Shown piece after piece: positions 25,393 to 34,838 of a stretch of 64,000 nucleotides of DNA (the first letter of the stretch is position 1; each line of letters begins with the position of its first letter). The position numbers and the translations under genes were made by a program. Below the pieces are notes generated by a model that saw only the letters and a list, made by a program, of their open reading frames with translations, made no database searches and was not told the origin of the DNA. Origin of the DNA: Mesotoga sp. Brook.08.105.5.1 (GTDB lineage Bacteria; Thermotogota; Thermotogae; Petrotogales; Kosmotogaceae); assembly GCF_002752635.1 (NCBI RefSeq), contig NZ_AYTW01000005.1, positions 1 through 64,000 of the forward strand, given 5' to 3'.

Positions 25393-25428
25393 ATAAAGAA
25401 AGCGCGGCTTAGTCGCGCTTTCTTTATT
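25393..25428. terminator. Bidirectional rho-independent terminator
   Basis: ATAAAGAAAGCGCG (25393-25406) and CGCGCTTTCTTTAT (25414-25427) form a perfect 14-bp stem with a 7-base loop. The A/T ends supply a T-rich tail on both strands. It separates convergent bamA and the deacetylase gene. Confidence 0.95.
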
Positions 25429-25439
25429 GGTGAGTTGAG

Positions 25440-26402
25440 TTAAACTACTGCAGTCAAAAAGTTAAGCACAGATTCTGAGTTCGCAACAGGGTTGTAGCCA
25501 CCCTCCTGTACAATAAGCTTTTGAACATCAACTTCCTGTATGAGTTTCCCCATCATTGAGAAGTCCTCATTGTTCAGGCTGAAATGGCCTATCCCGTCGT
25601 TTTTGTGGCTGTCAATTCCAAGAGAAATTATAAGCAAGTCAGGGGAAAAATCATCGATTTCCTGAAGTGCTTTCGAAAGAGTTCGCATGTATTCAGGTCC
25701 CTCTGTGCCACCCGGAAGAGGGAAATTCATGTTGAAACCTTCGCCCGAATCGGAACCAATCTCCCAAGAGTTGCCGCTTATCCAGGGGTAGAATATCTTT
25801 GGATCGCCATGAATGGAGACATAGAATACCGTGTCGTCGTAGTAGAAGATCTCCTGAGTTCCGTTTCCATGATGGAAATCGACGTCAAGAATTGCGACGA
25901 AGCCTCTAGTGTGTTTTTGGTAGTATCGCGCGGCAATTGCTGCATTGTTGAAGTAGCAGTATCCTCCACCAGTCGATATACCGGCATGATGTCCTGGGGG
26001 TCGGCAAAGAGCATAGGAAACACTTTCACTGTCGAGGATTGAATCGACGGCGTTTAAGGCTGTGGAAACGGCAGCAAGCCCTCCAACATAGCAACCCGAG
26101 GTGACCGGCGTGCCAGTATCGAAGAGTTTGTCATATCCAAAGACCTCGGGGAAGTACTCTCTGTCTCTTGATACTGAGAGACTCTTTTCTCTTAACCATT
26201 CAACGTACTCTGGTGTATGCACCTGATAAAGATGAGAACAGTGGTAATCTCTTGGTTCCCTAATACGAAAGCCCGCGGTCTCCAGCGTGCTGCGAATTGC
26301 CTCTATCCTTTCAGGTTTGTCCGGATTTTCGATCCAAAGGCCGTCTTCCAATTCTTTCATAGGTAGATGAAAGAGATGTCTTCTGTCATAGTAAGTTATC
26401 AA
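25440..26402 (-). CDS. Histone-deacetylase-fold amidohydrolase, acetylpolyamine type
   Basis: 320 residues. Arginase/deacetylase fold with the zinc and charge-relay motifs: RPPGHHAG (His-His), GGYCYFNNAAIAA, LDVDFHHGNGTQEIFY (Asp and His ligands), and LGIDSHKND (Asp) with EGGY near the end. This set is shared by bacterial acetylpolyamine amidohydrolases and AcuC-like enzymes; the N-terminal segment NPDKPERIEAI fits the former. It removes acetyl groups from amines such as acetylputrescine or from lysine. The ATG overlaps the rpiB stop by four bases. Confidence 0.88.
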   Translation of the reverse strand: MITYYDRRHLFHLPMKELEDGLWIENPDKPERIEAIRSTLETAGFRIREPRDYHCSHLYQVHTPEYVEWLREKSLSVSRDREYFPEVFGYDKLFDTGTPVTSGCYVGGLAAVSTALNAVDSILDSESVSYALCRPPGHHAGISTGGGYCYFNNAAIAARYYQKHTRGFVAILDVDFHHGNGTQEIFYYDDTVFYVSIHGDPKIFYPWISGNSWEIGSDSGEGFNMNFPLPGGTEGPEYMRTLSKALQEIDDFSPDLLIISLGIDSHKNDGIGHFSLNNEDFSMMGKLIQEVDVQKLIVQEGGYNPVANSESVLNFLTAVV

Positions 26403-26860
26403 TTTCCATTCACCCTGTCCCCGGAAGGTCCAGTCTCAAGCTTGTTCACTCTGACCTGGTGACGTCCACCCTCTTCAGATGAAGCGAGAAAAGCTTCCAC
26501 TATCCAACCGGCTAGCTCGCTACCTATCAACCTTCCACCCAGCACGAGAACGTTAGCATGGTTGTGCCTTCTGGCAAGTGCGGCCATTTCCGGAAATAGG
26601 CAAAGAGCAGCGCGAACACCCCGATGCTTGTTTGCGGCAATCGACATGCCAATTCCAGTCCCACATAGTAAAACACCGAAGTCGGAGTCTCCGCTCGTTA
26701 CCGACTTACATACCTTATCGGCATAGTCTGGATAATCAACAGATCGTTCACCAGATTCAGGACCGAAGTCGACCACTGAATGACCCTTTTCTCTGATGTA
26801 GTTTACAACGAAATCTTTGAGCTGATAGGCAGCGTGATCAGAAGCAACTGCGATTTTCAT
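26399..26860 (-). CDS. rpiB: Ribose-5-phosphate isomerase B
   Basis: 153 residues from the ATG at 26860; AAGGAG lies 7 bases before it and only 1 base from the upstream ATG at 26866, so the second is chosen. Interconverts ribose-5-P and ribulose-5-P. Family motifs: VASDHAAYQLK, VDYPDYADKV, LLCGTGIGMSIAANK (catalytic Cys) and RRHNHANVLVLGGR. Cotranscribed with the deacetylase gene, likely also with lexA upstream. Confidence 0.95.
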   Translation of the reverse strand: MKIAVASDHAAYQLKDFVVNYIREKGHSVVDFGPESGERSVDYPDYADKVCKSVTSGDSDFGVLLCGTGIGMSIAANKHRGVRAALCLFPEMAALARRHNHANVLVLGGRLIGSELAGWIVEAFLASSEEGGRHQVRVNKLETGPSGDRVNGN

Positions 26861-26886
26861 GTCCATACTCCTTAGAAATGGCTTTG

Positions 26887-27513
26887 CTATTTGTACCAGC
26901 GGAGTACACCGGAAAGCCGTCCCTGGATTTTCACCCTGTTTGCTTCAACGACAATTGGAAGCATCTCCGGGTTTGAAGGCACCAGCCTAATCTTAGGTCC
27001 CTCGTTCTCATATCTCTTAAGGGTAGCATACTCGTCGTCTATTAGGGCCACAACAATATCACCGTTATTAGCCCATTCCTGTTTTCTAATAATAACAAAG
27101 TCACCGCTCATGATATGAGAGTCAATCATGCTGTTCCCGGTTACTTTCAGCATGTAGTATTCAAAACCTCTTCTTATCATCCACAAAGGAACAGGAATCT
27201 TCTCTTCCTCAGTCTGGACAGCTTGGACAGCCTCACCCGCTGCTACGTTACCAATAACAGGGAGCATGACAACATCTTCGCCAGGTTCAAGCGATGAGCC
27301 GTCAGGACTCTTCAAGACTCTTATTCCGCGAGAAACGCCGGTTCTTTCAATGTAACCCTTCTTCTCAAGTGACTCAAGATGCTTTGCCACTCCCCTTGGA
27401 GAAGATATTTCAAAGTCTCTGCAGATATCTCTTATGCTAGGCGGGTAACCATAGAGCTTAATGAAATTCTCAATGTACTCCAGAATCTTCTTTTGTTTCT
27501 CGGTCAGAGTCAA
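26887..27513 (-). CDS. lexA: LexA repressor (SOS response)
   Basis: 208 residues from TTG 27513, preceded 8 bases by GGGGGTG; the longer frame to 27558 overlaps gyrA and has no site. The N-terminal winged helix has KILEYIENFIKLYGYPPSIRDI, quoted here as YGYPPSIRDI. Autocleavage occurs at AAGEAV (Ala-Gly), with nucleophile Ser in TGNSMID and general base Lys in YATLKRY. It is placed 31 bases after gyrA, tying the SOS regulator to DNA topology genes. An SOS operator was not identified. Confidence 0.96.
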   Translation of the reverse strand: MTLTEKQKKILEYIENFIKLYGYPPSIRDICRDFEISSPRGVAKHLESLEKKGYIERTGVSRGIRVLKSPDGSSLEPGEDVVMLPVIGNVAAGEAVQAVQTEEEKIPVPLWMIRRGFEYYMLKVTGNSMIDSHIMSGDFVIIRKQEWANNGDIVVALIDDEYATLKRYENEGPKIRLVPSNPEMLPIVVEANRVKIQGRLSGVLRWYK

Positions 27514-27544
27514 TTCATTACACCCCCTATTCTTGGCTGGGTTA

Positions 27545-29971
27545 TTAATCAACGACAACTGCCATCGTAGCGACGGTATCGTTTTCTTTTAGGTCCACTA
27601 TCCTAACTCCCTTGGTTATTCTTCCGGTCGGTCTAACTTGTGAGATAGGAATTCTTATTGACATGCCCAACTTGGTCGCAAGAATAATCTCGTCTTCGTC
27701 GGTCACGACGAGAGTTCCGACAACAGGACCGATCTTCTCGAGTCCGTAGATGTTCTTTACACCCATGCCTCCCCGATTCTGGCATCTATACTCGGAAATG
27801 CAGGTTCTCTTTCCTCCTCCCTTTTCTGTAGTTGTCAGGAGGAATCTTTTGTCGTCAGCAGAAACGATGCTGGCTCCAACGACCTCGTCATTCTTCTTCA
27901 GTCTTATGCCCATAACTCCTGCTGCTCCTCTTCCCATTGCACGTACCTGTACAAGCGGAAATCTAGTTACCATACCGTTCCTTGTTGAAATAATAATGGT
28001 ATCATCTTCCCTTGATGCAAGTGAAGCATCTATCACCCTATCGTTCTCGTTCAAACCGATTGCCCTAATTCCGGATACCCTCACATTCAGGAAGGCCTCG
28101 AATACCGTCTTCTTGATCTTGCCAGATCTAGTGGTAATAACCAGATGCTTTCCTTGAACCTCTTCCTTTCTCGTTGAAAGGACTGCCTGTACGTTCTCAT
28201 CGGGATCGATCTTGATGTAGTTGGCGAGAAGCTTTCCCTTTGAGTCTCTAGAAGAGTGATCGATGATGTGGTTGCTAAGTACGTATGCTTTTCCCTTTGA
28301 TGTGATGATAACTGTCTTGCTAAGCCTGGTTGTTGTAAGAATGTTGACAACGAAATCCTCTTCGCCCGTTCTTACTCCGATGACGCCTTTGCCGCCACGC
28401 CCTTGCTTTCTGTAACTTTCAAGAGGTGTAGATTTTATGTACCCCTTCTTTGTTACCATCAAGACGATCTCTTCATCCGGAATCATGTCTTCGATGTCAA
28501 AATCCCTTCCATTGCCCAAATCAATCCTTGTGCGTCTAGCATCTCCGTACTTGGTCTTTATTTCATCGAGCTCCTTAACAATGATCTCATAGACCTTTTC
28601 ATCACTTCCTAGAATCAATCTGTACTCGTTGATCTTGGCTACCAAATCCCTGTACTCACTGAGAAGCTTCTCGATTTCCATTCCTGTAAGCTTGCCCATT
28701 CGCATGTCTAGAATCGCGGCGCTTTGCTCCTCAGTTACTTCAAGTGTTTCCATCAGATTCCTGGATGCCTCTTCCGTATTAGCCGAATTCCTTATTATGT
28801 CTACAACTGTATCAATAGATCTTGTCGCCTTCGTCAGCCCCTCGACAATGTGAGCTCTTCTGGATGCTTGCTCAAGATCGTATTCAGTCTTTGCTCTAAT
28901 TACATTGAACCGGTGAAAAAGAAAGCCCTGAAGTATTTGCTTAAGATTCATTACTCTTGGGCGCTTCTTCTCGTCGATAACCAGCATGTTCACGCTAAAG
29001 GTTGTTTGAAGCTGTGTATGCTTGAAAAGAAGATTAAGGACTACGTTAGGATCGGCACCGCGTTTCAGTTCAATAACTACCCTGAGCCCTTTTTGATCGG
29101 ACTCATCCCTTATGTTTCTTATCTGAAGGTCGCGGTGGTTCTGAGTTGCGCTAACTATCTGCTGAATTAGATCTGCCTTCGATATGTTGTAAGGTATCTC
29201 ATGGACAACTATTTGAGGACTTCCACCTGACTCTTCAATCTCGGCAATAGCTCTAATGGTGATTCTTCCTTTCCCTTCCTCATATATTGAAGGGATGGAT
29301 CCTGCATCCATTATCATTCCGCCAGTAGGAAAATCCGGTCCCTTCACGAATTTCAAGAGATCGGAAACCGTACAATCTGGATCCTTGATCAGCAGATTTA
29401 GGGAATCAACTATTTCGATTAGGTTGTGTGGTGGTATGCTCGTCATCATTCCCACGGCAATTCCAGAAGTGCCATTCAGGAGTAGGTTTGGGATTTTAGT
29501 AGGAAGCACATCAGGTTCTGAAAGAGACCCATCAAAATTCGGCATCATCGGTACGGTGCTCTTATCGATGTCCTGAAGCAATTCTTCTGCAAGAGTCTGC
29601 ATTCGTGCTTCGGTATACCTCATGGCAGCGGGAGGATCTCTATCGACTGATCCGAAGTTGCCCTGCCCTTCGACAAGAGGATAACGCATAGAGAATGGTT
29701 GAGCCATTCTCACTAGAGCGTCGTAAATGGCAGCATCGCCGTGGGGATGGAACTTTCCCATGACTTCTCCGACTATACGGGCGCTTTTCTTGAAACTTTG
29801 ATTATGACGAAGACCCAATTCCGACATCCCGAAAAGAATCCTTCTCTGAACAGGTTTCAGACCATCGCGCAGATCCGGGATCGCTCTCCCTACTATAACG
29901 CTCATAGAGTAGAGCATGTATGAATTAATCAGTTCATCATCAATATTCTTGTGGATAATTTCTTCAGGCAA
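27545..29971 (-). CDS. gyrA: DNA gyrase subunit A
   Basis: 808 residues. Breakage-reunion subunit that with GyrB introduces negative supercoils. Motifs: [37 protein letters not shown], catalytic Tyr in [10 protein letters not shown], then a coiled tower and the C-terminal six-bladed beta-pinwheel. The GyrA box that wraps DNA is QGRGGKG at about 525, a one-residue change from QRRGGKG; the blades repeat GAxGVxGI-like motifs. TTG start with AGGAGG. Leads lexA and rpiB in the same direction. Confidence 0.97.
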   Translation of the reverse strand: MPEEIIHKNIDDELINSYMLYSMSVIVGRAIPDLRDGLKPVQRRILFGMSELGLRHNQSFKKSARIVGEVMGKFHPHGDAAIYDALVRMAQPFSMRYPLVEGQGNFGSVDRDPPAAMRYTEARMQTLAEELLQDIDKSTVPMMPNFDGSLSEPDVLPTKIPNLLLNGTSGIAVGMMTSIPPHNLIEIVDSLNLLIKDPDCTVSDLLKFVKGPDFPTGGMIMDAGSIPSIYEEGKGRITIRAIAEIEESGGSPQIVVHEIPYNISKADLIQQIVSATQNHRDLQIRNIRDESDQKGLRVVIELKRGADPNVVLNLLFKHTQLQTTFSVNMLVIDEKKRPRVMNLKQILQGFLFHRFNVIRAKTEYDLEQASRRAHIVEGLTKATRSIDTVVDIIRNSANTEEASRNLMETLEVTEEQSAAILDMRMGKLTGMEIEKLLSEYRDLVAKINEYRLILGSDEKVYEIIVKELDEIKTKYGDARRTRIDLGNGRDFDIEDMIPDEEIVLMVTKKGYIKSTPLESYRKQGRGGKGVIGVRTGEEDFVVNILTTTRLSKTVIITSKGKAYVLSNHIIDHSSRDSKGKLLANYIKIDPDENVQAVLSTRKEEVQGKHLVITTRSGKIKKTVFEAFLNVRVSGIRAIGLNENDRVIDASLASREDDTIIISTRNGMVTRFPLVQVRAMGRGAAGVMGIRLKKNDEVVGASIVSADDKRFLLTTTEKGGGKRTCISEYRCQNRGGMGVKNIYGLEKIGPVVGTLVVTDEDEIILATKLGMSIRIPISQVRPTGRITKGVRIVDLKENDTVATMAVVVD

Positions 29972-29993
29972 AGACGTATTCCTCCTCTACTTG

Positions 29994-31901
29994 TCACGAA
30001 ACTTTGGCGCCTGGAAGCAGATCCTTATGAACAGTTAGCAGTGAAAGCGCATTTCCTATCTTTGCGGCAAGAAGCATCCCGTTTGACTCAATCCCCATCA
30101 GTTTTGCAGGTTGAAGATTAGCGACCACCACCACCTTCAGACCGACCAATTCTTCCGGGCTGTAGAATTGAGCGATTCCAGCTACGACCTGCCGCTTGCC
30201 AAGTTCACCTAGATCGAGCTGCAACTTGACAAGTTTCTTGGATTTCGGAACGTTCTCCGCCTCAATTACAGCCGCCACCCTAAGTTCAACCCTGGTGAAT
30301 TCGTCGATTGCTATCAGAACGTTATTTTCTGTTTCAGGCTTAGTATCCTGACCGTTCAAGTCTGTCACCTTCTTATGTTTTTCTATGTCAATTCTCGGAA
30401 AAATCGGTTCACCGTGACTGACTCTACTTCCAAAAAGCGGATCGGCCCAGTCAAGGTCTTGAAGAGTCATTCTCGACTCAATACCTAATCGCTTTCGAAT
30501 CTCCTTTGCAGTATTGAACATAACCGGTTCAATCATTAACGACACATTTCCAAGAACACAGACAAGATTGTGCAGGACAGTGTCTAGTCTCGTTTTCTTT
30601 TCGTTGTCTTTCCCGAGCTTCCATGGCTCAGTCAGATCGATGTATTTGTTACCATATCTTATGAGTTCCCAGACGCTTTCAAGTGCCTGTGTGAACCTGA
30701 GTCTATCCATTGAGTCCACATATGTGGAAAAGGTGCTTTCCAAAAGCTCTTTAAGGGACTCATCAACCATCTCTTCTACGCCTCTTTCAGGAACAACTCC
30801 GTCATTGAACTTCTGAATCATCACGACTGTTCTATGCAGAAGATTACCCAGATCGTTTGCAAGATCTGCGTTGATTCTGCCAATAAGGTTGTCTTCGGAA
30901 AAGTCGCCATCGCGACCAAACTGGATATCCCTTAGGAGGTAGTATCTCAGAGCGTCGTTACCGTAAACCTTGACAAAGCTCATCGGACTTATCGCGTTTC
31001 CCAATGACTTGGAGATCTTCTGACCATTAATTGTTAGCCATCCGTGGGCATAAACCTGCTTAGGCAAAGAGATTCCAGCAGACATAAGCATAGCTGGCCA
31101 AATAATTGAGTGAAAACGATTTATCTCCTTTCCAATCAGATGCACATCGGCGGGCCAATACCGTTCAAAGGAGTCGTGATCATTCGGGAACCCGATTGCA
31201 CTCAAGTAGTTTATCAGCGCGTCCACCCAAACATAAATCACGTGTTCTGGATCGTCAGGCATCGGTACCCCCCAATTGAAAGACGTTCTCGTTATACTTA
31301 AATCCTTCAGCCCGGATTCGAGAATTTTCAGCATTTCATTTCTTCTAAAATACGGTTGGACAAATTCAGGGTTCTCTTTGTAGAGTTTGAGAAGAGGATC
31401 ATTGTACTTAGAAAGTCTAAAAAAGTAGTTCTCTTCACTCACCCATTTCACTTCGCGACCACATTCTGGGCAAGTCTTTCCTTCCTTCAGATCTTCCTCA
31501 TTCCAGAAAGTTTCATCTGGTATGCAGTACCACCCTTCATATCTTCCCTTATATATATCACCGTTTTCCTTTAGTCGTGAAACGAATTCCTGCACGGCTC
31601 TCATGTGATTCTCATCAGTAGTTCTCACGAACCCATCGTTCGTCAATTCAAGATCTTTCCAGAGCTTTATAAATTTGGCGGCCATTATATTGCAGTATTC
31701 CTGAGCATTGATATTTCTCGTTAGCGCTTCATTCAAGACCTTTTGACCGTGCTCATCGGTGCCAGTGAGGAAGAATACTTCATAGCCGGAGAGTCTCCTA
31801 TATCTGGCAATTACATCTGCAATTATTGTAGTATAGGCAGAGCCAATGTGAGGCTCACTATTTATGTAGTATATTGGCGTGGTAACATAGAACTTCTTCA
31901 A
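29994..31901 (-). CDS. metG: Methionyl-tRNA synthetase with C-terminal tRNA-binding domain
   Basis: 635 residues. Class I catalytic domain with the HIGH-equivalent PHIGSAY and KISKSLGN (KMSKS loop). The connective peptide contains CPECG as zinc-binding pair. After the anticodon-binding helices (about 390-510), a linker leads into an EMAP/OB-fold tRNA-binding domain (about 535-635; RVAAVIEAENVPKSKKLVKL, quoted as ENVPKSKKL; and VAGIAQFYSPEEL). Fusion of that domain is normal in bacteria. TTG start with GGAGGTG and a good promoter upstream, so it is probably the head of metG-gyrA-lexA-rpiB. Confidence 0.97.
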   Translation of the reverse strand: MKKFYVTTPIYYINSEPHIGSAYTTIIADVIARYRRLSGYEVFFLTGTDEHGQKVLNEALTRNINAQEYCNIMAAKFIKLWKDLELTNDGFVRTTDENHMRAVQEFVSRLKENGDIYKGRYEGWYCIPDETFWNEEDLKEGKTCPECGREVKWVSEENYFFRLSKYNDPLLKLYKENPEFVQPYFRRNEMLKILESGLKDLSITRTSFNWGVPMPDDPEHVIYVWVDALINYLSAIGFPNDHDSFERYWPADVHLIGKEINRFHSIIWPAMLMSAGISLPKQVYAHGWLTINGQKISKSLGNAISPMSFVKVYGNDALRYYLLRDIQFGRDGDFSEDNLIGRINADLANDLGNLLHRTVVMIQKFNDGVVPERGVEEMVDESLKELLESTFSTYVDSMDRLRFTQALESVWELIRYGNKYIDLTEPWKLGKDNEKKTRLDTVLHNLVCVLGNVSLMIEPVMFNTAKEIRKRLGIESRMTLQDLDWADPLFGSRVSHGEPIFPRIDIEKHKKVTDLNGQDTKPETENNVLIAIDEFTRVELRVAAVIEAENVPKSKKLVKLQLDLGELGKRQVVAGIAQFYSPEELVGLKVVVVANLQPAKLMGIESNGMLLAAKIGNALSLLTVHKDLLPGAKVS

Positions 31902-31918
31902 AGGACACCTCCAGAAGT

Positions 31919-31947
31919 ATTATATCATTTACCTAGCTAAATGTATA
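31919..31947 (-). promoter_or_regulatory. Promoter of metG and the genes after it
   Basis: On the minus strand TATACA (31942-31947), a 17-base spacer and TATAAT (31919-31924) form a near-consensus promoter. The start of transcription would be about 12 bases before metG's ribosome site. Confidence 0.7.
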
Positions 31948-31961
31948 CCAGGGAAAATCAC

Positions 31962-34736
31962 TCAAAGCGTTTCGAAGAGCGAGATTAAGCTTTGTATCTG
32001 ATCAACGGTTTTCTCTGGAAGATTGGGCGTCTTCTCAATCAGATCCCTATTTAGATTGACCACTCTTTCGTAAATATTTTTCAGATTTTGCTCGAAGTTA
32101 CTTAATTCTTCTCCAGAAAGATTTGATCTGCCCCACTGTACTGCGAATTGCAGTGTTTCGTCTGGAGTTGCCGGTCCCATGTTCTCACAGGCCCATACGT
32201 GTTTCCGGACAACCTCAAGTATCTTCAGTTTCTGTGCATCTATAGAATCAACAATCGAGGGTATTGAGTTCAAGTATTCAATGTAGATGTCCTCCCAGTC
32301 CGGGTATCTGTTCCATGTGCCGGGAAGAAGAGTGATCGCAAGATCAAACCAGTAAGTTGCTCGAATACCACTTTCGTATACCAGATCTATGATTATCTGC
32401 CTGAACTCTCCGCTTTCTCCGAAGGCAGAGACCACAGTGCTTTCTCTAGAATTGATGAAGTTGAAGTACTTCTTGAGTTCGCTATTCAAGCTTGTGTATA
32501 GGCGGCCAAGAATCCTTGGCGTCTGGCGCTCGCTGAACAGTATAACAGATGATTCATAGTAGTCGGCAGCATCGAGTATCATCTGAATCTGTGTAATGAA
32601 GTAAAGCTGTAAGCCCGACACAAGTTCAGGATTGTCGAAAACCGAAGCGTGCTTCTGGAAGAACTCAGCGAACGGAAGAGTTCTAATGCTTGTTCTATGA
32701 ACCGGAATTATTTCGGGATCTCCCTTGAACTCAAGTATTATGTCAGAGGAATACTCATCCTTCCCTGTTAGAATCGATTTCATGAGCTCCGGGTTGTCTC
32801 TCACTGTCTCAAGTCGCTGTGCCTTTGTCCCCAGGCCTGCAATATACCATAAGGGTTTGCCAAATACGGGATACAGTCTATTTGAAAGTTTGAAATCGTC
32901 TAATGCCTTATCATAGAACTCCCCCGCCTTGGAAATATAGAAGTTGTACTGGTTTATTCGATTGTTTATCTCATCCAATAGTTTTCTGATCTCGCTCTGT
33001 CTCTCTTTTTCAGCTAGCTCAAGAAGATCGATTTGATTGGCGCCAGGATACTTCGATCGGATCTCGCTTCCCTTCACATTCATATAACTCGCGACATCTT
33101 GCAGGTGAGCGTAGTTGCCAGAGAAAGTGCTGATCTCATTCTTGATTTGCTGAAGAGCACTTAGATTGATGTTCTGTGCTTGATTATAGTAAGCAAGATA
33201 ATACTGCTGGTTAGTTTGTCCAATCCTGAAGAAGCCCTCTCCAAGAAACGCCGACGTCTTCAGGAAGATCAGTACGGCGGCTATAGCGAACAAGGCCACC
33301 ACAGCAGGAACTCTTGGAAGCTTTCTTTCCTTAAGATCTGGATTGAAGTACTTTCCAACGGCGATAGATCCCAAAAAGATGGCCAGCATAAGATTTGGCT
33401 GCATATGGAGAGGAAATTCAAAGAAACTGTGAACTGCCAGGGAAAATATTCCCGCTCCCAGGGAGCCATAAAGCAGCAGATCCCTCTTATTGTCTATTCT
33501 GAACAAGTTTTTTACGTACCTGAAGACCAGTAGGCCGACCATCAATACAATGAAGAGGAGGCCGATGATTCCCATCTCTCCCAGACCCTGGATGTAGTCG
33601 TTGTGAGTCCTCTTGAAATTATTCCATACAGGCATGAAGTCAGGACTATGGTTAAGTACCTGAGGACTGTATAAGAGATGATACAGCTGAAACGTTCCGA
33701 TTCCACTCCCGAAAGGGATTCTCAGCTTATTGTTATCATCGAGCCACTGGAAAAGCGAGTTGTACCATGCTGAGAACCTCTCTTTCCACGATCCAGAGGA
33801 AGTTAATACATATTCAAGTCTGGCAGTGATATTGATTTTTCCGTCGCCGGTCAGGGGAGATGGTGTGAGATAAAGATATGACAATACGGCTATGATTACT
33901 AGAGCCAAGAGAAGAAAGATGAGTGAGAGTCTTTTCAACTTCTTCTCTTCAGAGGTTTCCAGAGCTTCTGGCTTCTTTCCTTTCCTCAAGAAGAAGTACA
34001 ATAGCAAGAATAGTAGATTGCCTATGAATATCGCAGTTATTACCGTTCTTGTCTGTGATACAAATACAGAGGCTACCATCGGAATCAAGAATACCAGCAT
34101 GATTATCTTAAGGATAAGTTGACTTCTTGCACTCTTGAACAGAATCCCGAGTGGTCTTCTGGAGATCAGGAAATAGAAGATCATAGGAATTGTCATGCCC
34201 ATGTAATCAGAGACGAAATTCGGGTTTCCAATAGTCGATCTAGCGGAGGCTCTTGCAAAAGGTTCTCCGACCTTGCCTAGAAAAATGTCAAATCCCAGGT
34301 AGAAGTTAAGGAGTGCATCAGCTGCGACAACGGCTGCTCCAATCAAGAAGAACAGCATAATTACTTCAATCTTCTCGACGGAGTCCCATTTGCTGGAAAT
34401 ATAGATCGCGGTGAAGGAAAGGAACACAACATAAAGAGCAATCTCCAAAGAGTACCTGAAGTACTGAGGATTGTCCATCGAAACCACAATCAACGAGAGT
34501 AAGGCAGCGATTCCGATTCCGAAAAAGGCCAGATGTACGTACCCAAATCGCATCAAAACCTCTCTCTTCCTAATAAACACAGAAAGGAAGATTACTGTGA
34601 ATCCGACAACGTAGAAGAGATGTTTTCCGGTTGAAGGCTCGTGTGTGAATCCCTTGGTGACAAACAAAGGAATAAACAGAGTCAGAATCAGATAAACAAT
34701 GGTTTCGAAGTCTATTAGTTGTTTCTTCTCCGTCAT
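31962..34736 (-). CDS. O-antigen ligase/polymerase-like membrane protein with a long C-terminal domain
   Basis: 924 residues from ATG 34736, with GAGGTGG 5 bases before it; an upstream GTG at 34745 overlaps that site. About 12-13 membrane helices fill residues 10-470. The Wzy_C/ligase signature FKRTHNDYIQGLGEMG lies in a long loop (about 350-370). After the helices, about 400 soluble residues are mostly helical and appear TPR-like, unusual in length. It should polymerise or transfer surface glycans outside the inner membrane. It ends the exopolysaccharide module and is separated from the BY-kinase gene by about 100 bases. Confidence 0.82.
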   Translation of the reverse strand: MTEKKQLIDFETIVYLILTLFIPLFVTKGFTHEPSTGKHLFYVVGFTVIFLSVFIRKREVLMRFGYVHLAFFGIGIAALLSLIVVSMDNPQYFRYSLEIALYVVFLSFTAIYISSKWDSVEKIEVIMLFFLIGAAVVAADALLNFYLGFDIFLGKVGEPFARASARSTIGNPNFVSDYMGMTIPMIFYFLISRRPLGILFKSARSQLILKIIMLVFLIPMVASVFVSQTRTVITAIFIGNLLFLLLYFFLRKGKKPEALETSEEKKLKRLSLIFLLLALVIIAVLSYLYLTPSPLTGDGKINITARLEYVLTSSGSWKERFSAWYNSLFQWLDDNNKLRIPFGSGIGTFQLYHLLYSPQVLNHSPDFMPVWNNFKRTHNDYIQGLGEMGIIGLLFIVLMVGLLVFRYVKNLFRIDNKRDLLLYGSLGAGIFSLAVHSFFEFPLHMQPNLMLAIFLGSIAVGKYFNPDLKERKLPRVPAVVALFAIAAVLIFLKTSAFLGEGFFRIGQTNQQYYLAYYNQAQNINLSALQQIKNEISTFSGNYAHLQDVASYMNVKGSEIRSKYPGANQIDLLELAEKERQSEIRKLLDEINNRINQYNFYISKAGEFYDKALDDFKLSNRLYPVFGKPLWYIAGLGTKAQRLETVRDNPELMKSILTGKDEYSSDIILEFKGDPEIIPVHRTSIRTLPFAEFFQKHASVFDNPELVSGLQLYFITQIQMILDAADYYESSVILFSERQTPRILGRLYTSLNSELKKYFNFINSRESTVVSAFGESGEFRQIIIDLVYESGIRATYWFDLAITLLPGTWNRYPDWEDIYIEYLNSIPSIVDSIDAQKLKILEVVRKHVWACENMGPATPDETLQFAVQWGRSNLSGEELSNFEQNLKNIYERVVNLNRDLIEKTPNLPEKTVDQIQSLISLFETL

Positions 34737-34838
34737 TGAGACCACCTCGAAAAATGAGATTAGAATTCTACAAAGAGATACCTTCTCAATATGTTGTCTT
34801 CATAGCTTGCCAAAAAGCAACGTTATTGCCTGAAACTT

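Noticed and set aside
25584-26042. Plus-strand open frame of 152 codons inside the deacetylase gene
   Set aside because: It is the antisense shadow of a gene with all catalytic motifs intact.
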